From Allobosea sp. BH3 (GTDB lineage Bacteria; Pseudomonadota; Alphaproteobacteria; Rhizobiales; Beijerinckiaceae), in NCBI RefSeq assembly GCF_025499465.1, contig NZ_JAIMCA010000001.1:806001-870000 (forward strand): a DNA stretch of 64,000 nucleotides, given 5' to 3'. The translations under genes and the position numbers were made by a program. The notes under the pieces are model-generated. The model saw only the letters and a program-made list of their open reading frames with translations, did no database searches and was not told the DNA's origin. Each line of letters opens with the position of its first letter. Positions within the stretch are counted from its first letter, which is position 1. Shown here in pieces: positions 53,830 through 62,946 of the stretch.

Positions 53830-55968
53830 ATGGCCGCCACCGAAACCGACCAGTTGGAAACCCTCTCCGGCGCGAAGCCGGGCGAGGTCGAGCACGCCGA
53901 TCTCGACAATTTCGAGCATGGCTTTCCGCACGGCTTCGGCCCCGGCGGCTGGGGGCTCTTCGCCTATGGCCTGGCGATCACCTTCGCCGCCTTCCAGATC
54001 GCCATATCCGCCTGGAACTTCCTGCCGAGCCAGGCCGCACGCGGCGTTCATGTCGGCTTCCTGCTGCTGTTGTCCTTCGGCCTCGTCGCCAATTTCCGGG
54101 CCAAGGACACGCCGGGCCGCCTGCTCGGCTGGGCCATCGGCCTCCTCGGCTTCGGCATCGGCCTCTATCAGTGGATCTTCTACGCCGACCTGATCCTGCG
54201 CGACGGCGATCCCTCGACGCTCGACCTCGTCGTCGGCACCCTGCTGATCCTGCTGATCTTCGAGGCAGCGCGCCGGTTGATGGGCAACGCCCTGCCGATC
54301 ATGTGCGGCGTCTGCCTGCTCTACTGGTTCTTCGGCCAGCACCTCCCCGCGCCTCTCAATCACCGCGGCTACGGCTTCGACCAGATCATCGGCCACCTCT
54401 CCTTCGGCACCGAGGGCTTCTACGGCACGCCGATCTACGTCTCCGCGACCTATATCTTCCTTTTCATCGTCTTCGGCTCCTTCCTCGAAAAGGCCGGGAT
54501 GATCCACCTCTTCAACGATGTCTCGCTCGGCATCTTCGGCGGCGCGCGCGGTGGCCCGGCCAAGGTCGCCGTGGTTTCGTCCGGCATGATGGGCATGATC
54601 TCCGGCTCCGGCGTCGCCAATGTCGTCACCGTCGGCCAGTTCACGATCCCCCTGATGATCAAGTTCGGCTATCGGCGCGCCTTTGCCGCCGGCGTCGAGG
54701 CCACTGCCTCGATGGGCGGGCAGATCATGCCGCCGGTGATGGGCGCCGTCGCCTTCATCATGGCCGAGACGCTGGGCGTGCCCTATGCCGAGATCGTCAA
54801 GGCGGCGGCGATACCCGCCGTGCTCTACTTCGCCTCGGCCTTCTGGATGGTGCATCTGGAGGCCGGCAAATACGGCCTCAAGGGCATCGAGCGCTCGATG
54901 CTGCCGAGCCCGCTCAAGGCCCTGCGCGAGCGCTGGTACCTCGCCCTGCCGCTCGCCGTGCTGATCTTCATGCTGTTCCATGGCTTCACGCCGCTCTTCG
55001 CCGGCACGATGGGCCTGGCGCTGACGGTCGGCCTTCTGCTCGGCGCCGGCATCACGGCCGGGTTCGGCACGCAGACGCTGCGCATCATCTTCTGGGTCGG
55101 CCTCGGGCTGATCGCCGCCGCGCTCTTCCGCGACGGCATGGACATCCGCATCGTCGCCGGTCTGATCGCGGTGCTGATCCTCGCCAACGCCTTCACGCTG
55201 GGCGGACGCACGACTCTGGCGATCAGCCGCGATGCCCTCGCCGACAGCGCCAAGACGGCCCTGCCCGTCGGCATCGCCTGCGCCATCGTCGGCACCATCA
55301 TCGGTCTGATGACGCAGACCGGTATCGGCACCACCTTCGGCGCCTGGATCATCGGGCTCGGCCAGCACAGCCTGTTTCTGGCACTGATCTTGACGATGAT
55401 CCTGTCGATCCTGCTCGGCACCGGCATCCCGACGATCCCGACCTACATCATCGTCGCGGCCCTCGCGGCACCGGCGCTGGAGAAGCTCGGCGTGCCGCTG
55501 ATCGTCAGCCACATGTTCGCCTTCTACTACGGCATCATGGCCGATCTCTCGCCGCCGGTGGCGCTGGCCGCACTGGCGGCCGCGCCGATCGCCAAGGAGA
55601 ACCCGGACAAGATCGGCTGGGAGGCGATGCGCGTCGCGCTCGCCGGTTACGTCATCCCCTTCATCGCCGTCTATTCGCCGGCGCTGATGCTGCAGTCGGG
55701 CGATCCGATGGCGAACGTGATCGGCTTCTGGCCGGCGGTCGTCTACGCCACCTTCAAGGCAAGCGTCGCCATTGCCCTCTTCGGCATGGTCGCGATCGGC
55801 TGGCTCTTCGGCAGGCTCTCGGTTCTCGAACGTGTGCTCTGCTTCGGCGCAGCGGTGCTGCTCTTCGGCGAATTCGCCTATAGCGACCCGCTCGGCTATG
55901 CGCTCGCCGCGGCCGTCGTGCTGCGCCATTGGCTGGCCTCGCGCAGCACGGCCGCGGCCGCGGCATGA
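53830..55968 (+). CDS. TRAP transporter permease, fused small and large subunits (TAXI type)
   Basis: A 712-residue inner-membrane protein fusing the DctQ-like four-helix part (about residues 35-130) and the DctM-like large part (about 140-700). I chose ATG 53830 (AGGA eight bases upstream); ATG 53806 is inside the palindromic repeat. Conserved DctM-like features are MISGSGVANVVTVGQFTIPLMIKFGY (about 256-281) and MGGQIMPPVMGAVAFIMAE (about 295-313). Na+-driven uptake with the TAXI binding protein is expected. It overlaps the DUF1850 gene by four bases. Confidence 0.92.
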   Translation: MAATETDQLETLSGAKPGEVEHADLDNFEHGFPHGFGPGGWGLFAYGLAITFAAFQIAISAWNFLPSQAARGVHVGFLLLLSFGLVANFRAKDTPGRLLGWAIGLLGFGIGLYQWIFYADLILRDGDPSTLDLVVGTLLILLIFEAARRLMGNALPIMCGVCLLYWFFGQHLPAPLNHRGYGFDQIIGHLSFGTEGFYGTPIYVSATYIFLFIVFGSFLEKAGMIHLFNDVSLGIFGGARGGPAKVAVVSSGMMGMISGSGVANVVTVGQFTIPLMIKFGYRRAFAAGVEATASMGGQIMPPVMGAVAFIMAETLGVPYAEIVKAAAIPAVLYFASAFWMVHLEAGKYGLKGIERSMLPSPLKALRERWYLALPLAVLIFMLFHGFTPLFAGTMGLALTVGLLLGAGITAGFGTQTLRIIFWVGLGLIAAALFRDGMDIRIVAGLIAVLILANAFTLGGRTTLAISRDALADSAKTALPVGIACAIVGTIIGLMTQTGIGTTFGAWIIGLGQHSLFLALILTMILSILLGTGIPTIPTYIIVAALAAPALEKLGVPLIVSHMFAFYYGIMADLSPPVALAALAAAPIAKENPDKIGWEAMRVALAGYVIPFIAVYSPALMLQSGDPMANVIGFWPAVVYATFKASVAIALFGMVAIGWLFGRLSVLERVLCFGAAVLLFGEFAYSDPLGYALAAAVVLRHWLASRSTAAAAA

Positions 55969-56330
55969 GCCTGTGCCTCGCAGCCGGCGCGCTCGTCGTG
56001 GCGCTCGGCCGCGGGGAGATCACGCTGGGCTGGCGCCATTCCGTTCAGAAGACGCTCTGGGACGAGGTTTGGCGCGAGACGCCGGCCGGACTGGAGATCG
56101 TCGAGGCCCGCATCGAGGGCTCGGGCGCCGGCATGGACCCTCCGGACGGCGCGCGGCTCATCAATGGCTTCTGGCGTTGGCATCCGGCATTGCCGCCGCT
56201 CAGGGAAGTGGCGATGCGCCGCTCCGGCGCGACCGCCGACTGGCGCATCTGCATCGATGGCCAGTGCCGGCCGATGAGCGACTATCTGCCGGCCGATGCC
56301 GACCCGGTGACGCTCAAGATATGTGACTAG
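55965..56330 (+). CDS. DUF1850 domain-containing protein
   Basis: A 121-residue protein. ATG 55965 overlaps the permease stop (ATGA). It starts with a hydrophobic stretch (LCLAAGALVVALG) that could be a signal or anchor. Family positions include the ITLGWRHSVQKTLWDEVWRE region (about residues 20-39), and two cysteines near the end (RICIDGQCRPMSDY). DUF1850 genes occur almost only beside TAXI-type TRAP permeases, so an accessory role in that transporter is likely; the mechanism is unknown. Confidence 0.88.
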   Translation: MSLCLAAGALVVALGRGEITLGWRHSVQKTLWDEVWRETPAGLEIVEARIEGSGAGMDPPDGARLINGFWRWHPALPPLREVAMRRSGATADWRICIDGQCRPMSDYLPADADPVTLKICD

Positions 56331-56351
56331 GCGCTATATGGGGCGCGAGCG

Positions 56352-56591
56352 TCAGTCGACCTCGGTCAGATGCTCGATCTTGAGCATCCGGCGCATCAGG
56401 TTGACCATCCCGTAGGCGGCGAAGACCGAGAAGATCGCCATCATGATGTACTCGAAGATCGGGCCGAGCTCGAACAGGCCCGCCAGCGCCCAGCCCGCCG
56501 CTAGCGCCACGCCGAACAGTTCGACGGCGATCAGGATCCCGAACGAGATCACCATGATCAGGTTGCGCCAGTTGGTGTGCCGTCCGGCCAT
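56352..56591 (-). CDS. Small two-span membrane protein
   Basis: A 79-residue protein on the opposite strand to the TRAP genes. I chose ATG 56591, preceded at five bases by GAAGGAAGGA. It has two hydrophobic helices (about residues 10-35 and 40-60), then a basic amphipathic end LMRRMLKIEHLTEVD. I do not recognise a named family, though similar small proteins are common in Hyphomicrobiales. Confidence 0.65.
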   Translation of the reverse strand: MAGRHTNWRNLIMVISFGILIAVELFGVALAAGWALAGLFELGPIFEYIMMAIFSVFAAYGMVNLMRRMLKIEHLTEVD

Positions 56592-56728
56592 GTCGTCCTT
56601 CCTTCGCGCGCAGGCGTCAGGGCCATGCGCCCGATGCACCTAGCGGAGCTTCCCGCCCCATGCAACAAATTCGCGAAAATCGCGCTGCCCGGTCAGATGG
56701 GCACGCCCCCGGAGATTGAAAACCCCTG

Positions 56729-58318
56729 ATGCTCGATACGCCTGTCTTCGCTTCGGCCGCTGTCGCCGCTCCGCATACCCTGGCCTCCGAGGCCGGGCGG
56801 GCCGTCCTGGCCGAGGGGGGCAACGCCATCGAGGCCATGGTCGCGATGGCGGCGACGATCGCCGTGGTCTATCCGCACATGAACGCCATCGGCGGCGACG
56901 GCTTCTGGCTGGTACATGAGCCCGGCGGCCGCATGCACGGCATCGAGGCCTGCGGGCCGGCGGGCTCGCTGGCCACCATCGAGCGCTATCGCAGCCGGGG
57001 CTACGACGTCATTCCCTCGCGCGGGCCGGAATCGGCGCTCACCGTCGCCGGCGCTGTCGGCGGCTGGCGGCTCGCGCTCGATCTCTCCCGCTCGCTCGGC
57101 GGCCGCCTCCCGCTCCGCGACCTGCTGGCGGACGCCATAAGCCATTGCCGCGAAGGCTACGCCGTCTCCGCTTCGGAGCTGCGCACCCAGTCCAACGAGT
57201 TGGAGGCGCTGAAGGCGGCGCCCGGCTTCCTCTCCAGCTTCTGGACCGATGGCGAGCCGCCTAAAGCCGGCGCCCGCCGCAGGCCAACCGCGCTCGGCGC
57301 GACGCTGCAGCAACTCGCCGACGCCGGCCTAGACGATTTCTATCGCGGCGACATCGGCCGCGAGATCGCGGCCGATCTGGAGCGCATCGGCGCACCGGTG
57401 ACCCGCACCGATCTCGAAGCCTACCGGGCGCAGGCCGTGACGCCGCTCTCGCTGAAGCTGCCGGGGCTGACCGTCCACAACCTGCCGCCACCGACGCAGG
57501 GGCTGGCCTCGCTCCTGATCCTCGGCATCTTCGAGAAACTCGGCCGCTGGAAGCTCGACAGCTTCGAGCACCATCACGGGTTGATCGAGGCGACGAAGCG
57601 CGCCTTCGCCATCCGCGACCGCCACGTCACCGATCCATCGCGCCTGAAGCACCCCTCCGCCGATTTCCTGACCGAGGCCGTTCTGGCGCGCGAAGCCGCC
57701 GCCATCGACATGAAGCGGGCCGCCACCCTGCCGCTCAAGAACGGCGACGGCGACACGATCTGGATGGGTGCCATCGATAGCACCGGGCTTTCCGTCTCCT
57801 ATATCCAGTCGATCTACTGGGAATACGGCTCGGGCTGCGTACTGCCGGCGACCGGCATCAACTGGCAGAACCGTGGCCAGTCCTTCTCTCTCGACGAGCG
57901 CGCCGCCAACCCGCTGGCGCCGGGCCGCAAGCCCTTCCACACGCTGAACCCGGCCTTCGCCCGCTTCGACGACGGGCGCATCCTCTCCTATGGCGCCATG
58001 GGCGGGGATGGGCAGCCGCAGTTCCAGGCGCAGATCCTGACGCGCTACCGCGCCGGCCAGAACCTCGCGACCGCCATCGACGCGCCGCGCTGGCTCTTCG
58101 GCAAGACCTGGGGCGCGGGCTCGACGGCGCTCAGGCTGGAGAACCGCTTCGACCCGTCCCTGCTGGAGCGCCTCGATGCCGCCGGCCACCCTGTCACCGA
58201 GACGGGCCTGCCCTATTCCGACGGCTTCGGGCATGCCGGCATGCTGGTGAAGCACCAGAAGGGTCATGTCGAGGCCGTGCATGATCCGCGTTCCGACGGC
58301 GATGCGAGGGGGGTGTGA
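56729..58318 (+). CDS. Gamma-glutamyltransferase-like Ntn-hydrolase (third copy)
   Basis: A 529-residue Ggt-family protein. The opening HTLASEAGRAVLAEGGNAIEAMVAMAATIAVVYPHMNAIGGDGFWL (about residues 16-60, in parts) is typical. The expected nucleophile threonine is in GDGDTIWMGAIDSTG (about 345-359), followed by SVSYIQSIYWEYGSG, which lacks the TTH pattern of true Ggt. It has no signal peptide. The stop overlaps the amidase start region and nitrile hydratase genes follow, so an amide- or lactam-hydrolysing role in nitrogen use is more likely than glutathione breakdown. Confidence 0.8.
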   Translation: MLDTPVFASAAVAAPHTLASEAGRAVLAEGGNAIEAMVAMAATIAVVYPHMNAIGGDGFWLVHEPGGRMHGIEACGPAGSLATIERYRSRGYDVIPSRGPESALTVAGAVGGWRLALDLSRSLGGRLPLRDLLADAISHCREGYAVSASELRTQSNELEALKAAPGFLSSFWTDGEPPKAGARRRPTALGATLQQLADAGLDDFYRGDIGREIAADLERIGAPVTRTDLEAYRAQAVTPLSLKLPGLTVHNLPPPTQGLASLLILGIFEKLGRWKLDSFEHHHGLIEATKRAFAIRDRHVTDPSRLKHPSADFLTEAVLAREAAAIDMKRAATLPLKNGDGDTIWMGAIDSTGLSVSYIQSIYWEYGSGCVLPATGINWQNRGQSFSLDERAANPLAPGRKPFHTLNPAFARFDDGRILSYGAMGGDGQPQFQAQILTRYRAGQNLATAIDAPRWLFGKTWGAGSTALRLENRFDPSLLERLDAAGHPVTETGLPYSDGFGHAGMLVKHQKGHVEAVHDPRSDGDARGV

Positions 58319-58323
58319 CCGCC

Positions 58324-59520
58324 ATGACGTTCGATGATCCGTTCCGCTGCTTCGTTCCCTATCCCGATGCGGCGGTGAAGCACGCCGCGGCCGGCCCACT
58401 CGCCGGGCTGACGCTGGCGGTGAAGGACCTCTTCGACGTGAAGGGCTATCCGACCGGCGCAGGCTCGCCGATCGTGCTGGCGCAGTCCGGCATCAAGACC
58501 AAGACCGCGCCGATCGTGAAGGATCTGCTCAAGGCCGGCGCCCGCTTCGTCGGCAAGACGCATACCGACGAGCTCGCCTTCTCGCTCAACGGCCAGAACG
58601 CGCATTTCGGCTCGCCCATCAACCCGGCCGCGCCCGAGCGGATCACCGGCGGCTCCTCCTGCGGCTCGATGGCTGCGGTGGCCGGGCGCCTCGCCGATTT
58701 CGCGCTCGGCTCGGACACCGGCGGCTCGGTCAGGGCTCCCGCGAGCTATGGCGGCCTTTTCGGCATCCGCCCGAGCCATGGCCGGCTCTCGCTGAAGCGC
58801 ACCTGGCCGCTGGCGGAAAGCCTCGACACGCCGGGCTGGTTCGCCCGCGACGGCGAGACTTTTGGCCGCGTCGCGAACGTTCTCTTCAGCCTCGACAAGG
58901 CCGAGCTTCCGGAAGTGCCACGCATGATCGTCGCCGACGACATGTTCGGCCAGGCGGTACCCGAGGCGGAAACGATCCTGCGCAATGTCGTGCAGCGCAC
59001 CGTCCACGAACTCGGCGAGTCCGAGAGCGTGAAGCTCGTCCGCGATCTCGATGCGCTCTATTGGGCCTTCCGCTGGATTCAGGGCCGCGAGGCCTGGCTC
59101 TCCGACGGCCCGATGATCGAGCGCTTCGCCCCGCCGCTCGGGCCGGGGGTGAAGGACCGCTTCGCCTTCTCGAAAGCCGTGACCGACGCCGAATACGCCA
59201 AGGCCGAGGCAACCCGGAAAACCTTCCGCGCCCGGCTGGCGCGCCTGCTCGGCAAGGACGGCGTGCTGATCCTGCCGACCATGCCGGACATCGCGCCGCT
59301 GATCAGCACACCGGAATCGGCGCTCGACGATTTCCGCAACCGGGCGCTGCGGCTGCTCTGCCTCGCGGGGCTTTCGGGCTTCCCGCAGGTCACGATTCCC
59401 GTTGCGCAGCGGGAAGGCGCGCCGCTCGGCCTGTCCCTGATCGGCCCGAAGGGCTCGGACCGCTCGCTCGTCGCCTTCGCCCTGCGCTATGAACGCGCCG
59501 CACGCATCAGGATCGCCTGA
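58324..59520 (+). CDS. Amidase (amidase signature family) beside nitrile hydratase
   Basis: A 398-residue amidase. I chose ATG 58324 with a G-rich AGGGGGG about ten bases upstream; a GTG at 58315 overlaps the previous stop. The site is visible as lysine in LAVKDLFDV (about residue 35), the serines of GGSSCGSMAAVA (about 102-113) and GSDTGGSVRAPAS (about 122-134). Shorter than typical 450-500 residue amidases, as in the AtzF/indole-acetamide-like group. It precedes nthA by 12 bases. The classical pathway is nitrile to amide (nitrile hydratase), then amide to acid and ammonia (amidase). Confidence 0.9.
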   Translation: MTFDDPFRCFVPYPDAAVKHAAAGPLAGLTLAVKDLFDVKGYPTGAGSPIVLAQSGIKTKTAPIVKDLLKAGARFVGKTHTDELAFSLNGQNAHFGSPINPAAPERITGGSSCGSMAAVAGRLADFALGSDTGGSVRAPASYGGLFGIRPSHGRLSLKRTWPLAESLDTPGWFARDGETFGRVANVLFSLDKAELPEVPRMIVADDMFGQAVPEAETILRNVVQRTVHELGESESVKLVRDLDALYWAFRWIQGREAWLSDGPMIERFAPPLGPGVKDRFAFSKAVTDAEYAKAEATRKTFRARLARLLGKDGVLILPTMPDIAPLISTPESALDDFRNRALRLLCLAGLSGFPQVTIPVAQREGAPLGLSLIGPKGSDRSLVAFALRYERAARIRIA

Positions 59521-59532
59521 AAGGAGGTCGTC

Positions 59533-60165
59533 ATGAGCGGACATCACCACGATCACGACCACGACCATCATCACGACAACCACTACACCGCCATTGAGGC
59601 GCGGGTTAAGGCGCTCGAGACGCTGATGGTCGAGAAGGGCTATGTCGAGCCGGCCGCGCTCGACGCCATCGTCGAGACCTACGAGACGCGGGTCGGCCCG
59701 CGCAACGGCGCCCGCGTCGTCGCCAAGGCCTGGACCGACCCGGCCTTTGCCGAGCGGTTGAAGGCGGACGGCACGGCGGCGGTGGCGGAACTCGGCTATG
59801 GCGGACGCGGCGGCGAGCACATCGTCGCCTGCTTCAACACGCCCGAGCAGCACAACCTCATCGTCTGCACCCTGTGCTCCTGCTATCCTTGGCCGGTGCT
59901 GGGGCTGCCTCCGGTCTGGTACAAATCCCCGCCCTACCGCGCCAAGGCCGTGATCGACCCGCGCGGCACGCTCGCCGATTTCGGCGTCACGCTGCCCGAG
60001 GGCCAGCGCATCCGCGTCTGGGACTCGACCGCCGAAACCCGCTTCATCGTCATTCCGATGCGCCCGGCCGGTACCGAGGGCTGGAGCGAGGAGAAGCTCG
60101 CCTCCATCGTCAACCGCGACTCGATGATCGGCACGGGGCTGCCCCGCGTGGAGGATGCGCGATGA
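59533..60165 (+). CDS. nthA: Nitrile hydratase alpha subunit, cobalt type
   Basis: A 210-residue metal-binding subunit hydrating nitriles to amides. The metal claw [10 protein letters not shown] (about residues 111-120) has the CTLCSC form known for cobalt enzymes, not CSLCSC of iron enzymes. The second and third cysteines are those normally oxidised to sulfinic and sulfenic acid. The N-terminus has an unusual run of His and Asp (residues 4-17, [14 protein letters not shown]) that could collect metal. AAGGAGG is upstream. It overlaps nthB by four bases (ATGA). Confidence 0.95.
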   Translation: MSGHHHDHDHDHHHDNHYTAIEARVKALETLMVEKGYVEPAALDAIVETYETRVGPRNGARVVAKAWTDPAFAERLKADGTAAVAELGYGGRGGEHIVACFNTPEQHNLIVCTLCSCYPWPVLGLPPVWYKSPPYRAKAVIDPRGTLADFGVTLPEGQRIRVWDSTAETRFIVIPMRPAGTEGWSEEKLASIVNRDSMIGTGLPRVEDAR

Positions 60166-60821
60166 ACAGCGCCCACGACCTCGGCGGCCAGATGGCCTTC
60201 GGCCCGGTCAGGCCGGAGCCGAACGAACCGATCTTCCACGGCGACTGGGAAAAGCGCGTTCTCGCGATCAACGTCGCGGCCGGCGCCATGGGCGCCTGGA
60301 CCATTGACGAGATCCGTCATCACCGCGAGAGCCTGCCTCCGGCGCAATACCTCTCCTCGACCTATTACGAGATCTGGCTCGCCGCTCTCGACAAGGTGCT
60401 CGTCAAGCATGGCTTCCTGACCTCGGAGGAACTGCTTTCCGGCAAGCCGGCGCCCTCGCGCCGCGAGCCGAAGCGCGTGCTCAAGGGCGAGGAGGTGCCG
60501 GCGGTGCTGCGTCGCGGCTTCCCCTATGAGCGCGAGGCCAGCGCCCCGGCGCGCTTCGCCATCGGCGACAGGGTCCGCACCATCGTGATGCACCCGCAGC
60601 ATCACACCCGCCTGCCCCGCTATGCCCGCGGCAAGGAAGGCGTGATCGAGCGGATCGTGGGTTGCCACGTCTTCCCCGACACAGGCTCGCAAGGCCTGCC
60701 TGAGACCGCGCAATGGCTCTACACGGTGGTCTTCACCGGCCCCGAGCTCTGGGGCCGCGACGCCGATCCGACCTCCACCGTGAGCGTCGAGGCCTGGGAG
60801 AGCTATCTTGAGCCGGCATGA
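60162..60821 (+). CDS. nthB: Nitrile hydratase beta subunit
   Basis: A 219-residue beta subunit. ATG 60162 overlaps the nthA stop. The start [16 protein letters not shown] is the family hallmark (MNGxHDxGGxxGFGPV), the middle contains [24 protein letters not shown], and the C-terminal SH3-like barrel includes [27 protein letters not shown] (about 138-164) and ends WESYLEPA. It holds the second half of the active site and binds alpha tightly. The accessory gene start lies inside its end. Confidence 0.95.
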   Translation: MNSAHDLGGQMAFGPVRPEPNEPIFHGDWEKRVLAINVAAGAMGAWTIDEIRHHRESLPPAQYLSSTYYEIWLAALDKVLVKHGFLTSEELLSGKPAPSRREPKRVLKGEEVPAVLRRGFPYEREASAPARFAIGDRVRTIVMHPQHHTRLPRYARGKEGVIERIVGCHVFPDTGSQGLPETAQWLYTVVFTGPELWGRDADPTSTVSVEAWESYLEPA

Positions 60822-61191
60822 AAGCGATCTCGCGGCCGCACTGGCCGCCGACACCCCGATCCCGCGCGATGCGGAGGGTCCGATCTTCGCCGAGCCCTGG
60901 CAGGCCCTGGTCTTCGCGCTGGTGGTAGCGCTGCAGAGCAAGGGCGTCTTCACGGCGGACGAATGGGCGCAGGCGCTCGGCGCCGAGATCCGCGAAGCTC
61001 TGGCCGCCGGCGGCTGCCGGGATGGCTCGGACTATTACGAGCGCTGGTGCGAGGCGCTGGAACACCTGCTGATCGAGAAGGGGCTGGCCTCCCACGGCGG
61101 CGTCGACGCGCTCGCTGCCTCCTGGGCCCGCGCCGCCGAGGCGACCCCGCACGGCAAGCCGATCCTGCTGGAGAACGACCCGCTGCGCTGA
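60808..61191 (+). CDS. Nitrile hydratase accessory protein (activator, P14K-like)
   Basis: A 127-residue protein related to the N-terminal domain of the beta subunit (PIFAEPWQALVFALVVALQSKGVFTADEWAQAL and YYERWCEALEHLLIEKGL are parallel to beta-subunit sequence). The TTG start at 60808 has GGAGAG five bases upstream and overlaps the nthB end by 14 bases. Such proteins act as chaperones that load cobalt into the alpha subunit by subunit exchange. It completes the alpha-beta-accessory order of cobalt nitrile hydratases. Confidence 0.88.
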   Translation: MSRHESDLAAALAADTPIPRDAEGPIFAEPWQALVFALVVALQSKGVFTADEWAQALGAEIREALAAGGCRDGSDYYERWCEALEHLLIEKGLASHGGVDALAASWARAAEATPHGKPILLENDPLR

Positions 61192-61198
61192 ATGGCCG

Positions 61199-61297
61199 TC
61201 ATGCTCGGGCTTGACCCGAGCATCTCGGAAACCAGCGCCATCTCGTCATGAGATTCTCGGGTCGTCGCTCCGCGCCGCCCGAGACTGACGGGAGGCT
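61199..61297. repeat. Extragenic repeat, CGGGTCAAGCCCGAG family, copy 2
   Basis: It begins GTCATGCTCGGGCTTGACCCGAGCA, an internal palindrome, and ends in CCGAGACTGACGG, which pairs loosely with the start. It shares two blocks with the element at 45284-45362. It lies between the convergent nitrile hydratase and NicO genes and may act as a bidirectional terminator. Confidence 0.6.
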
Positions 61298-62314
61298 CTA
61301 GCTGCCCGCCATCCACATCCCGGCGAACAGCGCCCCGCCCAGCACCGCGACGAAGGCGGCGGCCAGCAGTTCGAGGCCGCCGATGATCCGCGCGCCGCGA
61401 AGGCTGCCGCCGCCCGCGAGCTTCAGCGCCGCGAACTTGAAGAAGACCGCGACAGCCGCGAGCGCGCCCGTCGTCAGTGCCGTGCCGAGAGCCATGGCGA
61501 GAGCCGCCGCGACACCGGCCCAGAACAGCCCCTGCAAGGCGGCGAAGACGAGCACGATCAGCGCTCCCGCACAGGGCCGCAGGCCGGCCGCCAGCACGAC
61601 GCCTGCCATCTCGCGCCAGCCGGCAAGCCGCGAAACCGCTTCGGCATCGGGCAGATGGACATGGTCGCAGGCCGCCGGATCATGGGCGCCGCCCGCATCG
61701 AGCGCGACGAAGGCGCCAGCTTTGCGCCAGAGGATCAGCAGCCCGACCAGCGCGACGAACAGGAAACTGCCCTGCTCGATCACCTGCGCCGCAGCGTTCA
61801 TCCGTACAGCCGTCGTGCGCAACAGCAGCGTCGCCACCGCCACGATGCCGATCGCCACCAGCGCCTGCAGCAGGGCCGCCGCGAAGCTCAAGACCAGGCC
61901 CCGCTTCAGGCTGCGGTTGTCGGCGACGATATAACCGGAGATCACAGCCTTGCCGTGCCCCGGCCCGGCCGCGTGGAAGACGCCATAGCCGAAGGATAGC
62001 CCGAGCAACCCCCAAAGCGCGGCCGGCTGCTCGGCGATGCTTTTCAGAGCCGCCGTGAGGTCCCGATAGAAGCTCGACTGCCAGGCGATGATCAGCGCGC
62101 CGAACCCCGTAGTCGAGGGCAGCGCCTCGCGCGGCAGCGCCGCCCCGAAGGGATTGCGCGGCGGGGGAGGCGGGGGCGGGCTGACCGCCGCGATCACCAT
62201 GGCCAGAAGCGTCATCATGCCCGCGACTACAAGCAGTGCCGCTACGAAGACGACGAGCCGCCGCGAAAGAGCGGCTCCCGCCGGGCGCATCGCCTCTGCC
62301 GGCGTCAGGGACAT
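61298..62314 (-). CDS. Nickel/cobalt transporter, NicO family
   Basis: A 338-residue inner-membrane protein with about seven hydrophobic segments. FGYGVFHAAGPGHGKAVISGYI (about residues 107-128) is the NicO signature with the metal-related histidines. A proline run (PPPPPPPRNPF, about 46-56) and a short His/Asp stretch (HDPAACDHVHLPD, about 213-225) are also present. It overlaps the DUF1007 gene by ten bases. NicO proteins import or export Ni2+/Co2+. Next to a cobalt-type nitrile hydratase it could supply cobalt, although direction is not provable from sequence. Confidence 0.88.
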   Translation of the reverse strand: MSLTPAEAMRPAGAALSRRLVVFVAALLVVAGMMTLLAMVIAAVSPPPPPPPRNPFGAALPREALPSTTGFGALIIAWQSSFYRDLTAALKSIAEQPAALWGLLGLSFGYGVFHAAGPGHGKAVISGYIVADNRSLKRGLVLSFAAALLQALVAIGIVAVATLLLRTTAVRMNAAAQVIEQGSFLFVALVGLLILWRKAGAFVALDAGGAHDPAACDHVHLPDAEAVSRLAGWREMAGVVLAAGLRPCAGALIVLVFAALQGLFWAGVAAALAMALGTALTTGALAAVAVFFKFAALKLAGGGSLRGARIIGGLELLAAAFVAVLGGALFAGMWMAGS

Positions 62315-62946
62315 GCCACCAGCGCCCGCGTGGTCACCTGCAGGCCGCTCACATCCGGGGTCTCGGTAACGTCCGCCTCGGCGAGGCGCTTCTGCGTCGC
62401 ATCATCGAGCTTGGCCGGCCGTGCGACGCGCACGATGCACCCCTGCGGCGCGTCCTTGGCGACGACCGCATCCGGCGCATCGACGATCTCGAAGGCGACG
62501 AAATAGGTGGGGTCGCCAATCTCGATGCCGAAGGAGCGCGCCTTCAGAGGGCTCTTCAGCGGCAGCGTGAAAGTCAGCGTCAGGACCTTGTCCTCATAGC
62601 TCATGCCCTCCTCGCCGGGCATGGCGAACTCCTGCTGGCGGCCATTGATCTTGGCGGTGGTGAAGAAGTCGACATCGGGCAGCGATTCGGTGTTGGTCTT
62701 GGCGAGCTCCGCCAGCTCGTCCGGAGTCACCTTGCCATCGCCGTTCTTGTCCAGCCCTTGGGTGATATAGGCCGAATAGGCCTCGTCGAAGCTCCAGCGA
62801 TGGCGGATCGCCCGCACGGAGCCGTCCGGTGCGAAGACGATCTCGGCCTTCGCCTTGACGAAGACATGCGGATGCGCCGCCGCGCTGCCGGCGAAGCCGC
62901 AGGCGAGAGCAAATCCGGCCAGGGCCGAAAGCAGCCTCGATCGCAT
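62305..62946 (-). CDS. DUF1007 periplasmic protein
   Basis: A 213-residue exported protein. I chose ATG 62946, followed by a signal peptide (LLSALAGFALACGFAGSAAAHPHVFV, cleavage after AAA near residue 23). The mature start HPHVFV is the family hallmark and a probable metal-binding end. An EF-hand-like loop DKNGDGKVTPDEL lies near residues 65-77. DUF1007 genes are nearly always beside NicO-type transporters, as here (ten-base overlap). It may present nickel, cobalt or other metal to the transporter; this is inference. Confidence 0.88.
   Translation of the reverse strand: MRSRLLSALAGFALACGFAGSAAAHPHVFVKAKAEIVFAPDGSVRAIRHRWSFDEAYSAYITQGLDKNGDGKVTPDELAELAKTNTESLPDVDFFTTAKINGRQQEFAMPGEEGMSYEDKVLTLTFTLPLKSPLKARSFGIEIGDPTYFVAFEIVDAPDAVVAKDAPQGCIVRVARPAKLDDATQKRLAEADVTETPDVSGLQVTTRALVACP

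Noticed and set aside
53635..55929. 764-codon minus-strand frame opposite the TRAP permease
   Set aside because: A shadow of the permease gene: composition-biased product, no family motif and no ribosome binding site.
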